From positions 1,178,001 through 1,242,000 of the forward strand of contig OY969916.1 of the NCBI GenBank assembly GCA_963704535.1: a DNA stretch of 64,000 bases, in the 5' to 3' direction. This document shows, in pieces, positions 43,201 to 52,839 of this stretch. Numbering within the stretch: the stretch's first letter is position 1; every line of letters starts with the position of its first letter. The notes beneath the pieces were generated by a model that was given only the letters and a program-made list of their open reading frames with translations, did not search any database and was not told the DNA's origin. A program made the position numbers and the translations under genes. Origin of the DNA: G963704535 sp963704535 (lineage in GTDB: Bacteria > Chloroflexota > Chloroflexia > Chloroflexales > Roseiflexaceae).

Positions 43201-43328
43201 GTGGCGGGACCGGCCTGGGGCTGACCTTTTGCAAGCTGGTGGTCGAAACCCACGGCGGCCGGATCTGGGTCGAAAGCATGCCTGGTGAGGGGAGCACCTT
43301 CTTCTTTACGCTGCCTGCCGTCCAGTAG
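40203..43328 (+). CDS. Multi-GAF sensor histidine kinase
   Basis: The protein has 1041 residues and no membrane segments. Four GAF-like domains lie in a row, at about 10-140, 150-315, 330-490 and 510-665. A PAS-like domain follows (about 675-790), then HisKA with the phospho-accepting His at about 803 in MIVHDLRSPLSSVMASIELL, and HATPase_c with N-box LLGNALKFSG, G1 DQGIGIA and G2 GGTGLGLTF. It is an orphan hybrid-free cytosolic kinase; its ligands are unknown. The start is preceded by GGGAG. The single-domain receiver at 8475 is one possible partner, but this is a guess. Confidence 0.92.
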   Translation: MAQALPTDIDLAQLCLQFSSDLAQSQSLEAGGSCCVSLIESCFAPRACQIIWDAGRGTRVLAPDPGVPPTHPDADELAKLQNGQLALRLASEHVVACFAPLRARGLLLGWLFVEHSHWGTESGVLLSMIAAQAGPALAMLDTASRQDERVAQLQTLNEIGRLLSGVLDLDTLLDAIHGAVSRLIDATTFYIALYDPTEDELDLAYTVLDDKRRQLQDHWVSGSGLVGQITRERRPIRADDYVTECRRRGIESRPLAGLRFAKAWLGVPLLANDRLMGVMVVCSLREGYTYSDEHVELLMTIGAQAAVAIENARLYQRSERQARQLAALNHIGRTITSSLDPERVPSLIMEQVSDLLDVEEGSLLLIDNDTGDLVFAYTIGPIGSRLVGQRLPRGTGLAGYVATYEQSVIVNDVQQDERFDGSTDKTTGFVTRSLLAVPLRAVGGLQGVIEVLNRRDGSQFTEEDQRLLEAVADQAVIALENARRFAQVDQALARRAQELVSTNDRLQHSLRSLTALNALGMAINTTLRDAEEIFGMTARGVVEMSSALGACVLIAEEQQFRASVQIGPVPPRPDLLAPLLQRVMETGRPEITVADLPRSLVQHGIRALMVVPLRATQRVIGCLCVYYADAVPDAPDQETVVLFATQAAVAVESIELFTAVRSGRDQMASILASTREGIMLITPDAHVAIANAALHQLCGLAPRMTQNCTVEGFLSGWGQRASYPPDEWSALCEGLDAVMSGRQSFVSGELNEQSAHLRSVEWAALTALSSGASSGGALLVLRDITDAKEAERLRQDLTNMIVHDLRSPLSSVMASIELLTRGISGQLNTSQHNVLEIAYASALQMLEMVNTLLDISRLEAGRMPLELQVCAVRPLVDRAAERLISLAQDRQITINVDVAPDLALVRADNELIVRVLQNLLGNALKFSGRGSTVQVRVFEGPWSLEIAAGNGHTPVGENNGEGYLPAGPAVTLAIRDQGIGIALKDQEKIFTKFGQVGERRGGTGLGLTFCKLVVETHGGRIWVESMPGEGSTFFFTLPAVQ

Positions 43329-43378
43329 GACCGAGACCAGAGCGGGTGTGCTCTACCGACATCTTAAATAAGACCGTG

Positions 43379-43443
43379 CTAAGACCTGACAGGTCTTGAG
43401 GAAGGCATCGAAAGGGCATTCCCCAAGACCTGTCAGGTCTTAT
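43379..43443. repeat. Paired-palindrome repeat (AGACCTGACAGGTCT), second copy
   Basis: AAGACCTGACAGGTCTTG and, about 30 bases later, its complement. It is the same unit as at 11952-12015. It separates the convergent kinase and MBL hydrolase genes and may terminate both. Confidence 0.75.
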
Positions 43444-43459
43444 TTGAAAGATAGTGCTT

Positions 43460-44377
43460 TTAGATGTGCAGTTCCAGCCCCTCGTATGCCGAGCAGGCGC
43501 CAGGAAAGGTCTTTCGAGCAGTAGCTTCGATCATTGCCAGGGTCTCGTCGTCGTAGGTCGGCTCGTGGTGGAAGAGTACGAGCCGCTTGGCGTTGCACGC
43601 CTGGGCCACCGCGATCGCCATATCGGGGGTGCTGTGCCCCCACCCCTGCTTGGGCTTGGTCGGGTTGACGTAGTCCTCCGGTAGGTACTGGGCGTCGTGG
43701 ATGAGGAGGTCGGCATCCTGGGCGAACCTGACCAGGCGCCGGTCGCTCTCGACATACCCCTCGGTATCGGTGGCATAGACCACAGTCTTGCCGCGCCAGG
43801 AGATGCTGTAGATATTGACGCCGTTCTTGGGGTGGGCATAGCTGTGGTAGGTTCGCACGCGCACCAGATCCGGCGAGGGATCGATCTGATTGTGAAACAT
43901 ATTCAGGACTTGGACATCGGCGACAGAATCCCCCATCAGCACGATGTCGGTCTCGTTGATATTGCGTAGGATCTTCAGCGACGCAAGCTCGTCGAGTGCT
44001 ATCGGGAAGCTGGGCGGGAGCATGGCATGGGAGAGCGTCTCCTCCAGGTCGCTCTCGAAGACCTTGGGGCCGAGCATATGCAGCGTGCTGGCGCCGTGGT
44101 AGGCCGGCTCGAAGAAAGGGAACCCCTGAGTATGATCGTGGTGCATATGGCTGAAGAGAATCGTCGCCACGATCGGTTTATTACCATTAGCGCGTGCCCG
44201 GCGCAGGAGATCAGCACCCAGATTGATGATGCCGGTGCCGGCGTCGAGGATGATGGTATGCGGCCCAGCCTGCACCTCGACGCATGCGGTGTTGCCGCCG
44301 AAGCGCACGGTTCGCGGCCCCGGCACCGGGTGGCTTCCGCGTACTCCCCAGAAGCGAATAACTATGTCATCGGACAT
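43460..44377 (-). CDS. MBL-fold metallohydrolase
   Basis: A 305-residue protein with the metallo-beta-lactamase signature FSHMHHDHTQGFPFF near residue 77. The start VIRFWGVRGSHPVPGP, GGNTACVEV and LDAGTGI are typical of the RNase Z/PhnP-like subgroup with a cyclic-phosphodiester-type active site. Later metal ligands are in ATDTEGY and LIHDAQY, and a terminal His in LFHHEPTYDD. The substrate is unknown. The start at MSDDIVIRF is preferred over an upstream ATG. Confidence 0.85.
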   Translation of the reverse strand: MSDDIVIRFWGVRGSHPVPGPRTVRFGGNTACVEVQAGPHTIILDAGTGIINLGADLLRRARANGNKPIVATILFSHMHHDHTQGFPFFEPAYHGASTLHMLGPKVFESDLEETLSHAMLPPSFPIALDELASLKILRNINETDIVLMGDSVADVQVLNMFHNQIDPSPDLVRVRTYHSYAHPKNGVNIYSISWRGKTVVYATDTEGYVESDRRLVRFAQDADLLIHDAQYLPEDYVNPTKPKQGWGHSTPDMAIAVAQACNAKRLVLFHHEPTYDDETLAMIEATARKTFPGACSAYEGLELHI

Positions 44378-44552
44378 CTGAATGCCCCTCCTGTGCGCGC
44401 CACGCTGCGCGGGGACGCTGCATGCATGCATTGCTAGATTGTTGGCCCTGATTATACCTGATTGATATTACCCTGATCATACTCACCCCGATGCCATCGC
44501 AGCGCGCCGCAACGCCACAACGGATGTGCTATTGCATGAACGTTGAACGCGA

Positions 44553-46023
44553 TCAATTCTTGCATTCATCCGCCCATGTACGCAGCACTTGGGTAAGCAG
44601 CCGCACACCAATGCCGTTCGCGCCTTTGGGAATGTAGGCCTTCTTCTGATCAAGCAGAGCCGCCCCGGCGATATCCAGGTGAACCCAGGAGTAATCGCCG
44701 ACAAAGTTGGAGAGAAACGCAGCCGCCGTGATCGCTCCAGCCGGGCGGCCGGTGCTATTCTTGACATCGGCAATATCGCTTTTGACCATCTCCTTATACG
44801 AGTTCCCACAGCGGCAACTGCCACGCTCGCTCGCCGCTGGCCTCGCCGGCGCTCACGACGCGCCTGGCCAGGGCGTCATCATTGCCCATCACGCCGATAG
44901 CGTAGGCGCCCAGCGCGACCATGACCGCGCCGGTGAGCGTCGCGAGGTCGATGATGCCCTGGGGCTGGTATCGCTGCGCGTAAAACAGGGCATCGGCCAG
45001 GACAATGCGGCCCTCGGCATCGGTGTTGATGACTTCGACGGTCTTGCCACTGAGCGTTCTGAGGATGTCACCAGGTTTGTAGGAGGTAGCACTGGGCATA
45101 TTCTCGGCCGCGCTGATCAGCCCGACGACGTGGAGTGGGAGGTTGAGCTCGCCGACGACGTGCATGGCCCCCAGCACCGCCGCCGCGCCGCCCATGTCCA
45201 TTTTCATATCTTCCATCTTCTCGGCCGGCTTGATCGAGATGCCGCCAGTATCAAAGGTGATGCCTTTGCCGACCAGGCAGATCGTCGGCGCATTGGGCAG
45301 GTGCGCGCCGTGCTCCATGATAATAAAGCGCGGCGGCTGGGCCGACCCCTGCGCGACGCCCAGCAGACCGCCGAAGCCCTGCTGCTGTAGCTCCTCCGGG
45401 TTGAGCACCGTCACCTGCATCCCGAAGCGCTGCCCAACCGACTGCGCGGTCTCGCCCATCTTGGCCGGCGTAAGGTCGTTGCCGGGGCGATTGGAGAGAT
45501 CACGCGCCAGGGCCACGCCATGGGCAACCGCCTCGCCCACGACCGCGCCCTGCCGGACCAACTCATCTTCGATCGCCGAGAGGATCGTCAACTCGGCGAT
45601 GGCGCGCTGGTCGTCGGGGCCGAGGCCGGTCTTATACTCCTGGAAGCGATACAGGCTGAGCAGGCTCCCTTCAGCCGCCGCCTGGGCGCTATCTCCCAGT
45701 AGGAGACCCTCGGACGTCGGCAGGTTGAAGGTGTAGCGCTCGACTTTCAGGTCACGGGCGTGCTTCGCGGCGATGGCGGCGGCCTCACGCAGCCGATCGA
45801 CGTTGAACTGGCCCCGCTTCCCCAACCCCACCAGCAGGACACGCCGTGCAGACAGCGCGCCACGCGGGTAGACGACCAGCGCCTGCTTCCACTTGCCCGT
45901 CCAGTCGCCCGCCTCAAGCAGGCTGCCAATCTCGCGCGGGAGCGACTCGTCCTCCCAAGTGCCGAGCGCCAGCAGAGGAGTCGCTTGCTGTAGCGCTTCG
46001 CCATACGTGACCGAAATCTTCAT
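44553..46023 (-). pseudogene. pepA: Leucyl aminopeptidase (M17), one frameshift near the C-terminus
   Basis: About 489 residues once repaired. The first frame covers the N-terminal macro-like domain and most of the catalytic domain: LVGKGITFDTGGISIKPAEK, MKMDMGGAAAVLGA and the signature NTDAEGRIVLADAL. It stops after LPLWELV. The next frame continues with YKEMVKSDIADVKNS, GAITAAAFLSNFV and WVHLDIAGAA to the normal end. One extra base near 44799 accounts for this. The metal ligands and bicarbonate-site residues are intact, so if the shift is a sequence error the enzyme is functional. The start MKISVTYGE has AAGAAGG upstream. Confidence 0.88.
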
Positions 46024-46393
46024 CGTAACCTTCTTTAATAGTTTGAGAAAGTGTTCCAGATGCGCCTCGCGCGCCGTGACCTGGACAGCGCTGCGTTTGG
46101 CTTCGCGGATGGGCGATGCTGCCTCCGACAACCGGCGTGGGTGGACCGTTTGTCACCCGCAAGGGGCCATTTTACCGCATTATAGCCTAGCAGGCAACCG
46201 TCTACTTGCTGTCGTAATCATCTCACCGCAGCACCGAACCAAAAAAATGGCGTAGATGCATGTAGATATGGGTTGTTCTTCCGCTGCGATCGGCGACGAC
46301 ACGCCAATATCTACGAATATGGTTTCTGCGCGTATATTCGCGTTCTTTTGCCGATACACGGGTCATCATAGCTTGAGTGGCAACAATGGCACG

Positions 46394-46419
46394 AAAAAAG
46401 CCGTTCGTTACGAACGGCT
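46394..46419 (-). terminator. Rho-independent terminator downstream of the rhamnose operon
   Basis: Read on the minus strand, AGCCGTTCG and CGAACGGCT form a perfect 9-bp stem with a three-base loop followed by six T residues. It lies 200 bases beyond the aldolase/dehydrogenase stop. It is the clearest classical terminator in the window. The remainder of the gap 46024-46618 holds element V, a TATAAT-like box at 46179-46184 for pepA, and no gene that I can see. Confidence 0.8.
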
Positions 46420-46491
46420 CCGCAAAGCAAGTGATCTTGTCCAAGAGGCTGCAAACGGAGAGTTGACCGTCGCTAGACTTGACGCGCAACT

Positions 46492-46605
46492 CGGGGACTC
46501 TGAGCTTCTTCCTCATCCCAAAGCGCACTTGAAACGTAAAACGTGAAACGTGAAAGGCCCTCACAAATCAGTTTCACGCCGGGACGCTTTACACTTTCCG
46601 ATTCC
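46492..46605. mobile_element. Core-variable miniature element V (GTGAAACGT core)
   Basis: The left end CGGGGACTCTGAGC is followed by CTTCTTCCTCATCCCAAAGC, very close to element I. The core has GTGAAACGT words; the right arm is shortened. The right end GGGACGCTTTACACTTTCC resembles that of element I but is diverged. It lies 14 bases beyond the aldolase/dehydrogenase stop. Confidence 0.6.
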
Positions 46606-46618
46606 TGCGGTGCTCTTG

Positions 46619-48812
46619 TCACCGCAGAAACGCCTCGTGCAGGCCGCCATCGACGGTGATGACCTGGCCGGTGGTCTGACGCAGGCGATTGCCGAGCAAC
46701 AAGAAAATGGCCTCGGCCTGGTCGGCCGGCGTGATCGGTCGCTTCGGCAGCGTGCGGTCGGCGTAGAACTGGGCCAGCTTTTGCGTCAGCGCCTCGGTGG
46801 GCTCGTCGTCGGTGTAGGCGATGTTGTACTTGGCGAGCGAGCAGATCACGCGGTCGCGCGGGAACATCGCGCTGCCCTGCACGACGGTCGCCGGCGCTAC
46901 GCCGTTCACGCGCACCAGCGGCGCCAGCTCGATCGCCAGCTCGCGCACCAGGTGGTTGGCCGCGGCTTTGCTGGTGTCGTAGGCCAGGCTGCCTTTTTTC
47001 GCGACGACCGCGTTGGCCCAGGTGGTCAGCACCAGGTTGGCCGCCAGCCCCTGCGCCTGCCAGGTCTTGGCCGCCTCGTCGGCCACCAGGTACAGCCGGT
47101 GACGTTGATCGCAAACGTCAGCGCCCACTTGTCGTCGGGGATGTGCCCGGTGGTGTCGGGCGAGACAAAGATGCCGGCGGTGACGACGATCGCGTCGAAG
47201 CCGCCGTAGGCCAGCGCGACCTGCTCGAGCATCGCGCGGATGCTCGCGCGGTCGGTGATGTCGGCGGCGAGCCCGATCGCCGGGCCGCAGTTCGAGATGC
47301 CGCTGCCGGCCACGCCGATGCCCACGCCGTGCTTGTCGGTGATCGCTTTCGCCGTGGCCTGTGCCGCGGCCTCGTCGCGGTCGACGCACACGATGTGCGC
47401 GCCTTCCTTCGCCAGCCGATGCGCGGCCTCGCGGCCGATGCCGCTGCCGCGCGCCGACCACCGCGATGACCTGGCGCGCCAGTTCCTTTTCGGGCGGCAT
47501 GCGCTGGAGCTTGGCCTCTTCGAGCAGCCAGTACTCGATGTCGAACGCTTCCTGCTGCGGCAGCGCGATGTATTCGTCGATCGCCTCCGCGCCGCGCATG
47601 ACTTCGACCGCGCAGTTGTAGAACTCGGCCGTCACGCGCGACTCGCTCTTGTCCTTGCCCCAGGCGATCATGCCCAGGCCGGGGATGAGGATGACGGTCG
47701 GGTTGGGGTCGCGCATCGCCGGCGAGTCTGGCGTGCTTGTGCTGCTCGTAGTAGGCCGCGTAGTCCTTGCGATACTGCTCCAGCCCGGCGCTGAGCTTGT
47801 GCTTGAGCGCCGCGACATCCTCGGTCTGCGGGTTCCAGTCGACGTAGAGCGGCTTGATCTTGGTGCGCAGGAAGTGATCGGGGCAGGAGGTGCCCAGTTC
47901 GGCCAGGCGCGGCGCATCGTGCGCTGTTGACGAAGCGCAGGATGGTCGCGTCGTCCTGGACGGTGCCGATGAAGCGCCTGACTGGCTGACCTGCCCGCGC
48001 AGCCAGGGCAGGATCTCGGCAAAGACCGCGTGGCGGCGCGCCTCATCCAGCGCCTGGTACTTCTGGCCGCCGAAGGTCTGCTCGCCTTTGTCGTGCGCCT
48101 CGATGAAACGCGCGGCGCGCTCGATCAGGTCGAGCGTGAGCTCGTAGCAGGCTTTGTCGTCGTCGGCCCAGTTGATCAGGCCGTGCCTGCCCATGATCAC
48201 GCCCTTGGCCTTCGGGTGCTCGCGGCAGATCTGCTCCAGCTTCAGGCCCAGATCGAAGCCGGGGCGCTGCCAGGCCGTCCAGACCACCTCGTCGCCGTAA
48301 ATCTCCCGGGTCAGCTGCTCGGAGTGCTGTGCGGCCGCGATCGCGATCACGGCATTCGGATGCATGTGATCGACATGCTTGAAGGGCACAAAGCCATGCA
48401 GCGGCGTGTCGATCGACGACGGGCGCGGGTTGAGGTTGAAGGTGGCGTGGCGGTACAGGTCGACCATCTCGTCCTCGATCGGCGTTTTAGGGCCGCGCTG
48501 GGGCGCGTGGTGATAGTGCTGCTGCAGCCCGAGCAGCTTGTCCATGTAGAGCGAGGAGAAGTTTTCGCGCTTGGAGGTGCGCAGGTCGCCGCCCGAGCCT
48601 TTCACCCACAGCACCTCGACCTGCTCGCCGGTGAGCGGGTCGGTCTCGATCAGCTTGGACGACGTGTTGCCGCCGCCGGTGTTGGTGATGCGCTGGTCGG
48701 CTCCGAGCAGGTTCGAGCGGTAGACCAGCCGGTCGACCGGGTCGAGCCGGTCGGCATAGGCGTCATCCCAAGCATACTGAACGTAATGAAACACGGGTTG
48801 ATCGGTTGCCAT
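46619..48812 (-). pseudogene. Bifunctional rhamnulose-1-phosphate aldolase/short-chain dehydrogenase, about five frameshifts
   Basis: Pieced across frames, the protein is about 730 residues. The class-II aldolase part has TNTGGGNTSSK, VKGSGGDLRTSKREN, HVDHMHPNAVIAIA and GVIMGRHGLINW. The dehydrogenase part has VCVDRDEAAAQATA, GGFDAIVVTAGIF, SLAYDTSKAAANHLVRELA and GQVITVDGGLHEAFL. Shifts occur near 47985, 47925, 47735, 47455 and 47100. Each piece is well conserved, so decay must be very recent or the consensus is poor. The intact enzyme would split rhamnulose-1-phosphate and oxidise lactaldehyde (RhaEW type). It is the last gene of the sugar operon. Confidence 0.82.
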
Positions 48813-48835
48813 GGCATCCTCCTGCTCACTCGCGT

Positions 48836-48962
48836 TTAGGAACTCTCGATTTTTAGATGAGCCAGGCTCGTGTTACGTGTTGCGTGTTGCGTGATTTGGC
48901 GCGACGTAACACGCAACACGTAACACGCACTCCAAGAGAGTTTATTTTTCGAGAATCCCTTA
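48836..48962. mobile_element. Core-variable miniature element VI (GTGTTGC core)
   Basis: Left end TTAGGAACTCTCGATTTTTA; right end on the other strand CTAAGGGATTCTCGAAAAAT. The core has GTGTTGCGTG words and complement. It stands 24 bases upstream of the aldolase/dehydrogenase start, in the interval 48813-49193 that otherwise holds only a family 2 repeat and a word hairpin. Confidence 0.75.
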
Positions 48963-49077
48963 GAAAGTTCCTGTGCCTCGTACGCCGCGACTGATACGAA
49001 GGGCCATTGCGGCACATACAGCAAAACCACTGTCAGACTTCCATGCCCGCTGTGGGCACAACTGCGGATGAAATGTG

Positions 49078-49192
49078 AGAGGAGTTTTTCTTGAGGGGCG
49101 GCCCCTCAAACTCCCCCTTTTCTCGTTAGTTGTCGGTTGTCCATTGTCAGTTGAACCGCAACTGACAATGGACAACCGACAACGGACCTTGT
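49078..49192. repeat. Family 2 hairpin followed by a GTCAGTTG/CAACTGAC word hairpin
   Basis: The first unit (49078-49128) reads TTCTTGAGGGGCGGCCCCTC then AAACTCCCCCTTTTC. The second (about 49126-49186) has GTTGTCGGTTGTCCATTG-type words, a short loop, and the complement. The pair ends just beside the stop codon of the substrate-binding protein gene. Confidence 0.75.
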
Positions 49193-49193
49193 C

Positions 49194-50248
49194 TTAGAAG
49201 TCGAACTGGTCGATATTGTCCTTATTGAAGACCGGTCGGCGGGCCAAGCAGAATGACGCCATCCTTGTCGATGGTGTAGTCGCCCAGCTTGCCGGCCTTG
49301 AACGAATCGCCGGGCTGGCCCTTGATCTGGCCGCTCGCGATAGCGTGCAGGGTCTGGACCGCCAGGTAGCCCAGGTCGGACGGATTCCACAGCGCAAATG
49401 CCGGGGCCGCGCCGCTCTTGACGTACTCGCGCATCTGGTTGGGCGTGCCCAGACCAGTGACGAACACTGTGCCAACCTTGCTGCGCATCCTGCACCGCTC
49501 GGGCGGAGGCCGCAATCCCAACCGTTGTGGGCGCGATGATGACCTTCAGGTCCGGGTATTTCGTCATCAGGCCCTGCGCCTCGGTGTAGCTCTTGGTGTC
49601 CTCATCGTCGCCATAGACCGTCTCCACCAGCTCAAGTTTCGCATACTCGGGCTTCTTGATCTCCTCCTTCATCAGCGCGATCCACTCGTTCTGATTCGGG
49701 GCCGTGGAGGTGGCGCTCAGGATGGCGATCTTGCCCTCGCCCCCAGCGAGATCAGAGGCCATCTTGATCTGGACTGCGGCAATATCGGCGGCAACCGCCT
49801 GATTGATATGCACCGTGCGCCCGCCGGGAGCGATCGCCGAGTCCCAGGTCACCACCGGGATACCGGCATCGATCGCCTGCTTGCCCACCGGCACCAGCGC
49901 ATCGGAATCGTTGGCCGAGATCGCCAGGCCACTCACATTCTGGGCCAGCAGAGAATTGAGCAGTTGAATCTGTTGTGTGGCATCCGCCGTAGCCGACCCC
50001 TGGTAGGTCACGGTCACGCCCAGCTCTTTCGCGGCTTCTTGGGCGCCATTGTTCGCGGTATCGAAATAGGGGTTGCCCAGGTTTTTGGGCACCAGGAAGT
50101 AGGTCTTGGCGCCTCCGGCGGCCGGCGCGGCAGTGGCGGCGGCCGGTGCGGTAGTGGCGGCCGGCGCGACCGGCTGCGCCCCGCCGCAGGCGGCCAGCAT
50201 TGTGAGCACGAGGCTCATCAGCAGCAGAGTGATACGCTTGTTACCCAC
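49194..50248 (-). pseudogene. Sugar ABC transporter substrate-binding lipoprotein (rhamnose type), two frameshifts
   Basis: It has a lipobox in TMLAACGG, a Pro/Ala/Thr-rich linker, then a periplasmic-binding-protein-like (type 1) fold: YFLVPKNLGNPYFDTANNG, GLAISANDSDALVPVGKQA, IPVVTWDSAI. The main frame runs to about 49490. The next frame carries KVGTVFVTGLGTPNQMREYV to ILLGPPTGL, and a third gives the end NKDNIDQFDF. Shifts are near 49490 and 49240. Repaired length is about 350 residues, normal for RhaS/RbsB-like proteins. It would capture the sugar outside the cell. Confidence 0.8.
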
Positions 50249-50284
50249 GGGACATCTCCTCTTGTGTTCATGGCGTCAGTCTAT

Positions 50285-50410
50285 ACAGGACTCGCGCGTT
50301 TTAAAACATCCCACGGTGGACCCGAAACGTGAAGCGTGAAACGTGAACAGCACCCCGATCACGTTTTACGTTTCACGGAGCTGGGATGCTTTTTATTTTT
50401 CGAGGCCCTA
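50285..50410. mobile_element. Core-variable miniature element VII (GTGAAACGT core)
   Basis: The left end is AGGACTCGCGCGTTTTAAAA then CATCCCACGG. The right end on the other strand is GTAGGGCCTCGAAAAATAAA then GCATCCCAGC. The core has CGTGAAGCGTGAAACGTG words and complement. It lies between the substrate-binding protein and permease genes and would sit inside the operon transcript. Confidence 0.7.
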
Positions 50411-50515
50411 CGCTCGTCGCTATGGCTGTGGACGGTTGCGTGTGATGTGAGAGGTTCGGCAATAGGCATTCTCCTTCGCGGTGATACCGCGCTGGCAGAG
50501 CGAGACGCTGGCGCG

Positions 50516-51587
50516 CTATTGGGTCAGGATGAGCGCGCGCGACCAGAAGAAGAACAGTCCAAATAGGATCGCCACGGTCGCCGCTATGGCAGTCTTGCGA
50601 ACCGTGGCCGGATGCCACGCGGGCCTGGTGGGCAGCTTCGCCCCGAGCCGCGGCAGCAGGATCGAGAGAATCAGCAGCAGGCCGATCACCATGTCCTGGA
50701 CCTGGCCTTGCAGGTTGACCAGCCCCATGCCAAAGCGCAGAATGCCGACCAGGATCAGCGCCAGGATGGCGCCGACCATGGTGCCGCTGCCGCCGAAGAT
50801 ACTAACTCCACCCAGAACCGCCACGGTAATAACGGTCAGTTCCAGGCCCGCCCCGATGTCGGGGCGCGTGCTGCCGAAGCGCGCGGCCAGGATAAACCCA
50901 GCGAGCGCCGCCATGACGCTGGACAAGACGAAGATGATCAGTTTGATGCGCTCGACCGGCACGCCGGAGTAACGACAGGCTGGCTCATTGTTGCCGATCG
51001 CATACAGATAGCGCCCAAAGGTGGTTTTGTGCAGAACCAGGCCGAAGATCAGCGCCAGCACACCAAACAGCAGCAGCGCGAAGGGGATGCGGGTCGTGCC
51101 GAGCGTGCCCTGGCCAAGGTAGGTAAAGGACGGCGGGTAGCCGCGCGCAGCCTGGTCGCCCAGCAGCGCATAGGCCAGGCCGCGGTAGAAGGATAAGGTG
51201 CCAATCGTCACGACCAGCGCGGGCAGTTGCAGCCGCGCGACCAGGAAGCCGTTCAGCAGGCCGGCCAGCGATGCTGACGAGCAGCGCGACGGCCACTGCG
51301 AGCCAGATGTTCCAGCCGCCGATGAACAGCCAGCCCATCAGCGACGCGGACAGCCCCAGCGTGGAGGCGATCGAGAGGTCGATATTCCCGGTGATGATGA
51401 TGAACACCATCGGCAACATCATGATCCCGATCTCCATAAAGTCGGATGTGGTGCGCAGCAGGTTGTTGCTGTTCAAGAAGAACGGCGACAGCCGCGTGTT
51501 GACCACGGTCGCGACCAGGATCAGCGCGACCAGCAGCCATTCCCAGCGTTGAAACGTGTGGCGGAGTGAGCCGGCGGTTCGGTTCAT
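50516..51587 (-). pseudogene. Sugar ABC transporter permease (RhaP/RbsC type), one frameshift
   Basis: The N-terminal frame (from 51587) encodes TRLSPFFLNSNNLLRTTSDF and the family motif TGNIDLSIASTLGLSASLMG. After about residue 108 the frame is lost. The next frame resumes with VVTIGTLSFYRGLAYALLG and continues with FGSTRPDIGAGLELTVITVA, GGVSIFGGSGTMVG and several membrane helices to the end. The shift is near 51265. Restored length is about 356 residues. It forms one half of the transport channel with the second permease. Confidence 0.8.
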
Positions 51588-51607
51588 CGTACAGCACCTT
51601 TTGTTCT

Positions 51608-51690
51608 GGAAAAAAAGGGGTTTGAGGGGGCTGCCCCCTCAGTCTCCCCCACTCACGCTGTAATGTAGAATGGCGCCGCCCGAAACATTA
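51608..51690. repeat. Hairpin repeat family 2, variant with CACTCACGCTGTAA tail
   Basis: GGGGTTTGAGGGGGCTGCCC, complement, then CAGTCTCCCCCACTCACGCT and GTAATGTAGAATGGCG. It shares this tail with the copy at 35203-35275. The end CATTA provides the stop codon of the second permease gene. Confidence 0.8.
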
Positions 51691-52709
51691 GCGGCTTCTT
51701 CGGGACGTGATTCGTTGCAAGCGCCGCACGATCGCGGCATCGGCAATCACCGCCAGCAGGATGAGCAGACCTTGCGCGGCTAGCTGCCAGAAGGGGGAGA
51801 TCTGCACCAGCGTGAGCGCATTGCTAATGATGCCGAGCAGAAACGCCCCCAGGATCACGCCGAAGACGCTGCCACTGCCGCCTAAGATGCTGACTCCGCC
51901 CACAACCGAAGCCGCCACAGTCTGGAGTTCAAAGCCCAGCGCCGTATTCGTCTGGGCAGACTCGAAGCGCGATGCCCACAACACGCCCGCCAAGCCGCAC
52001 AAGCAGGCCCGAAATCACATAGACCAGGAATACGGTCCGCTGCATCGGGATACCGGCGAAGCGCGCCGCATCTGGGTTACTGCCCACCGCATAGATGTCA
52101 CGACCGCTACGCGTATAGCGCAGAAAGTAGTAGACCACGGCGACCACGACGACGGCGAAGAGGATGAGGTTGGGCACACCGAGCGGGGTGCCTTTGGCGA
52201 GCTGGCGAAAACCAGGCGGCATTTCAAAGGCGTTGATGGTCGACTTGGTCCCGCTGTAGAGGAAGATCAGTCCACGATAGATGCTGAGCGTGCCCAAGCG
52301 TGGCGATGATCGGCGGGGCACCGCCACCTGCGATCAGCAGCCCATTGAGGCTGCCGAGCGCGGCCCCCAGCGCCATACCTAGCAGTAGCGCCAGCAGCGC
52401 GGGCATGTCGGGGAATGCAGCAATCGTGAAGGAGACCATCATGGCCGTCAGGCCGATCATGGATCCCACGGACAGATCGATTCCGCGCGTGATGATAACC
52501 ATGGTCTGGGCCAGGGCGACGATGACCAGAATTGAGATGTTCAGCACGATATCGCGGAAGTTGTTCGCGGTCAGGAAGGCCGGGTTGCGCAGGCTCACCA
52601 GCGCGGCAAGCACCACGATAATCAGGACAATGCCAACTTCGCGGAATTTGACGAATACCTGCCAGAGGCCGCGTTGCGGAGGGCGATAGGCTTCGGTATC
52701 TGCGATCAC
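51688..52709 (-). pseudogene. Sugar ABC transporter permease (RhaQ/RbsC type), two frameshifts
   Basis: Three frames together give one permease of about 340 residues. The first (to about 52297) has NPAFLTANNFRDIVLNIS and the motif TRGIDLSVGSMIGLTAMM. The second has LGTLSIYRGLIFLYSGTKS and RYTRSGRDIYAVGSNPDAAR. The third has ASRFESAQTNTALGFELQTV, GGVSILGGSGSVFG and the last helices. The shifts are near 52297 and 51990. It pairs with the other permease and the ATPase. Confidence 0.8.
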
Positions 52710-52726
52710 GCCAGCTCTCCTTTCGA

Positions 52727-52838
52727 GGCGCTCAGAGACTGTCTGAAAAGGGGGAGTTTGAGGGGGAAGCCCCTCAAGACCTTCTTTCCACCACGGATCG
52801 AGAGTGACACACGAGCCTTTTCAGACAGCTTCTCAGGA
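52727..52838. repeat. Hairpin repeat family 2, full-length copy with both ends
   Basis: AGAGACTGTCTGAAAAGG at the left and CCTTTTCAGACAGCTTCTCA at the right are complementary. Between them are the GAGTTTGAGGGG/CCCCTCAAGA hairpin and CCACCACGGATCGAGAGTGA. It is the best example of the complete unit of about 105 bases. The ABC ATPase gene stop lies two bases beyond. Confidence 0.9.
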
Positions 52839-52839
52839 G

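Noticed and set aside
46223..46564. 113-codon minus-strand frame downstream of the rhamnose operon
   Set aside because: It runs across a clear rho-independent terminator and element V, and has no family resemblance.
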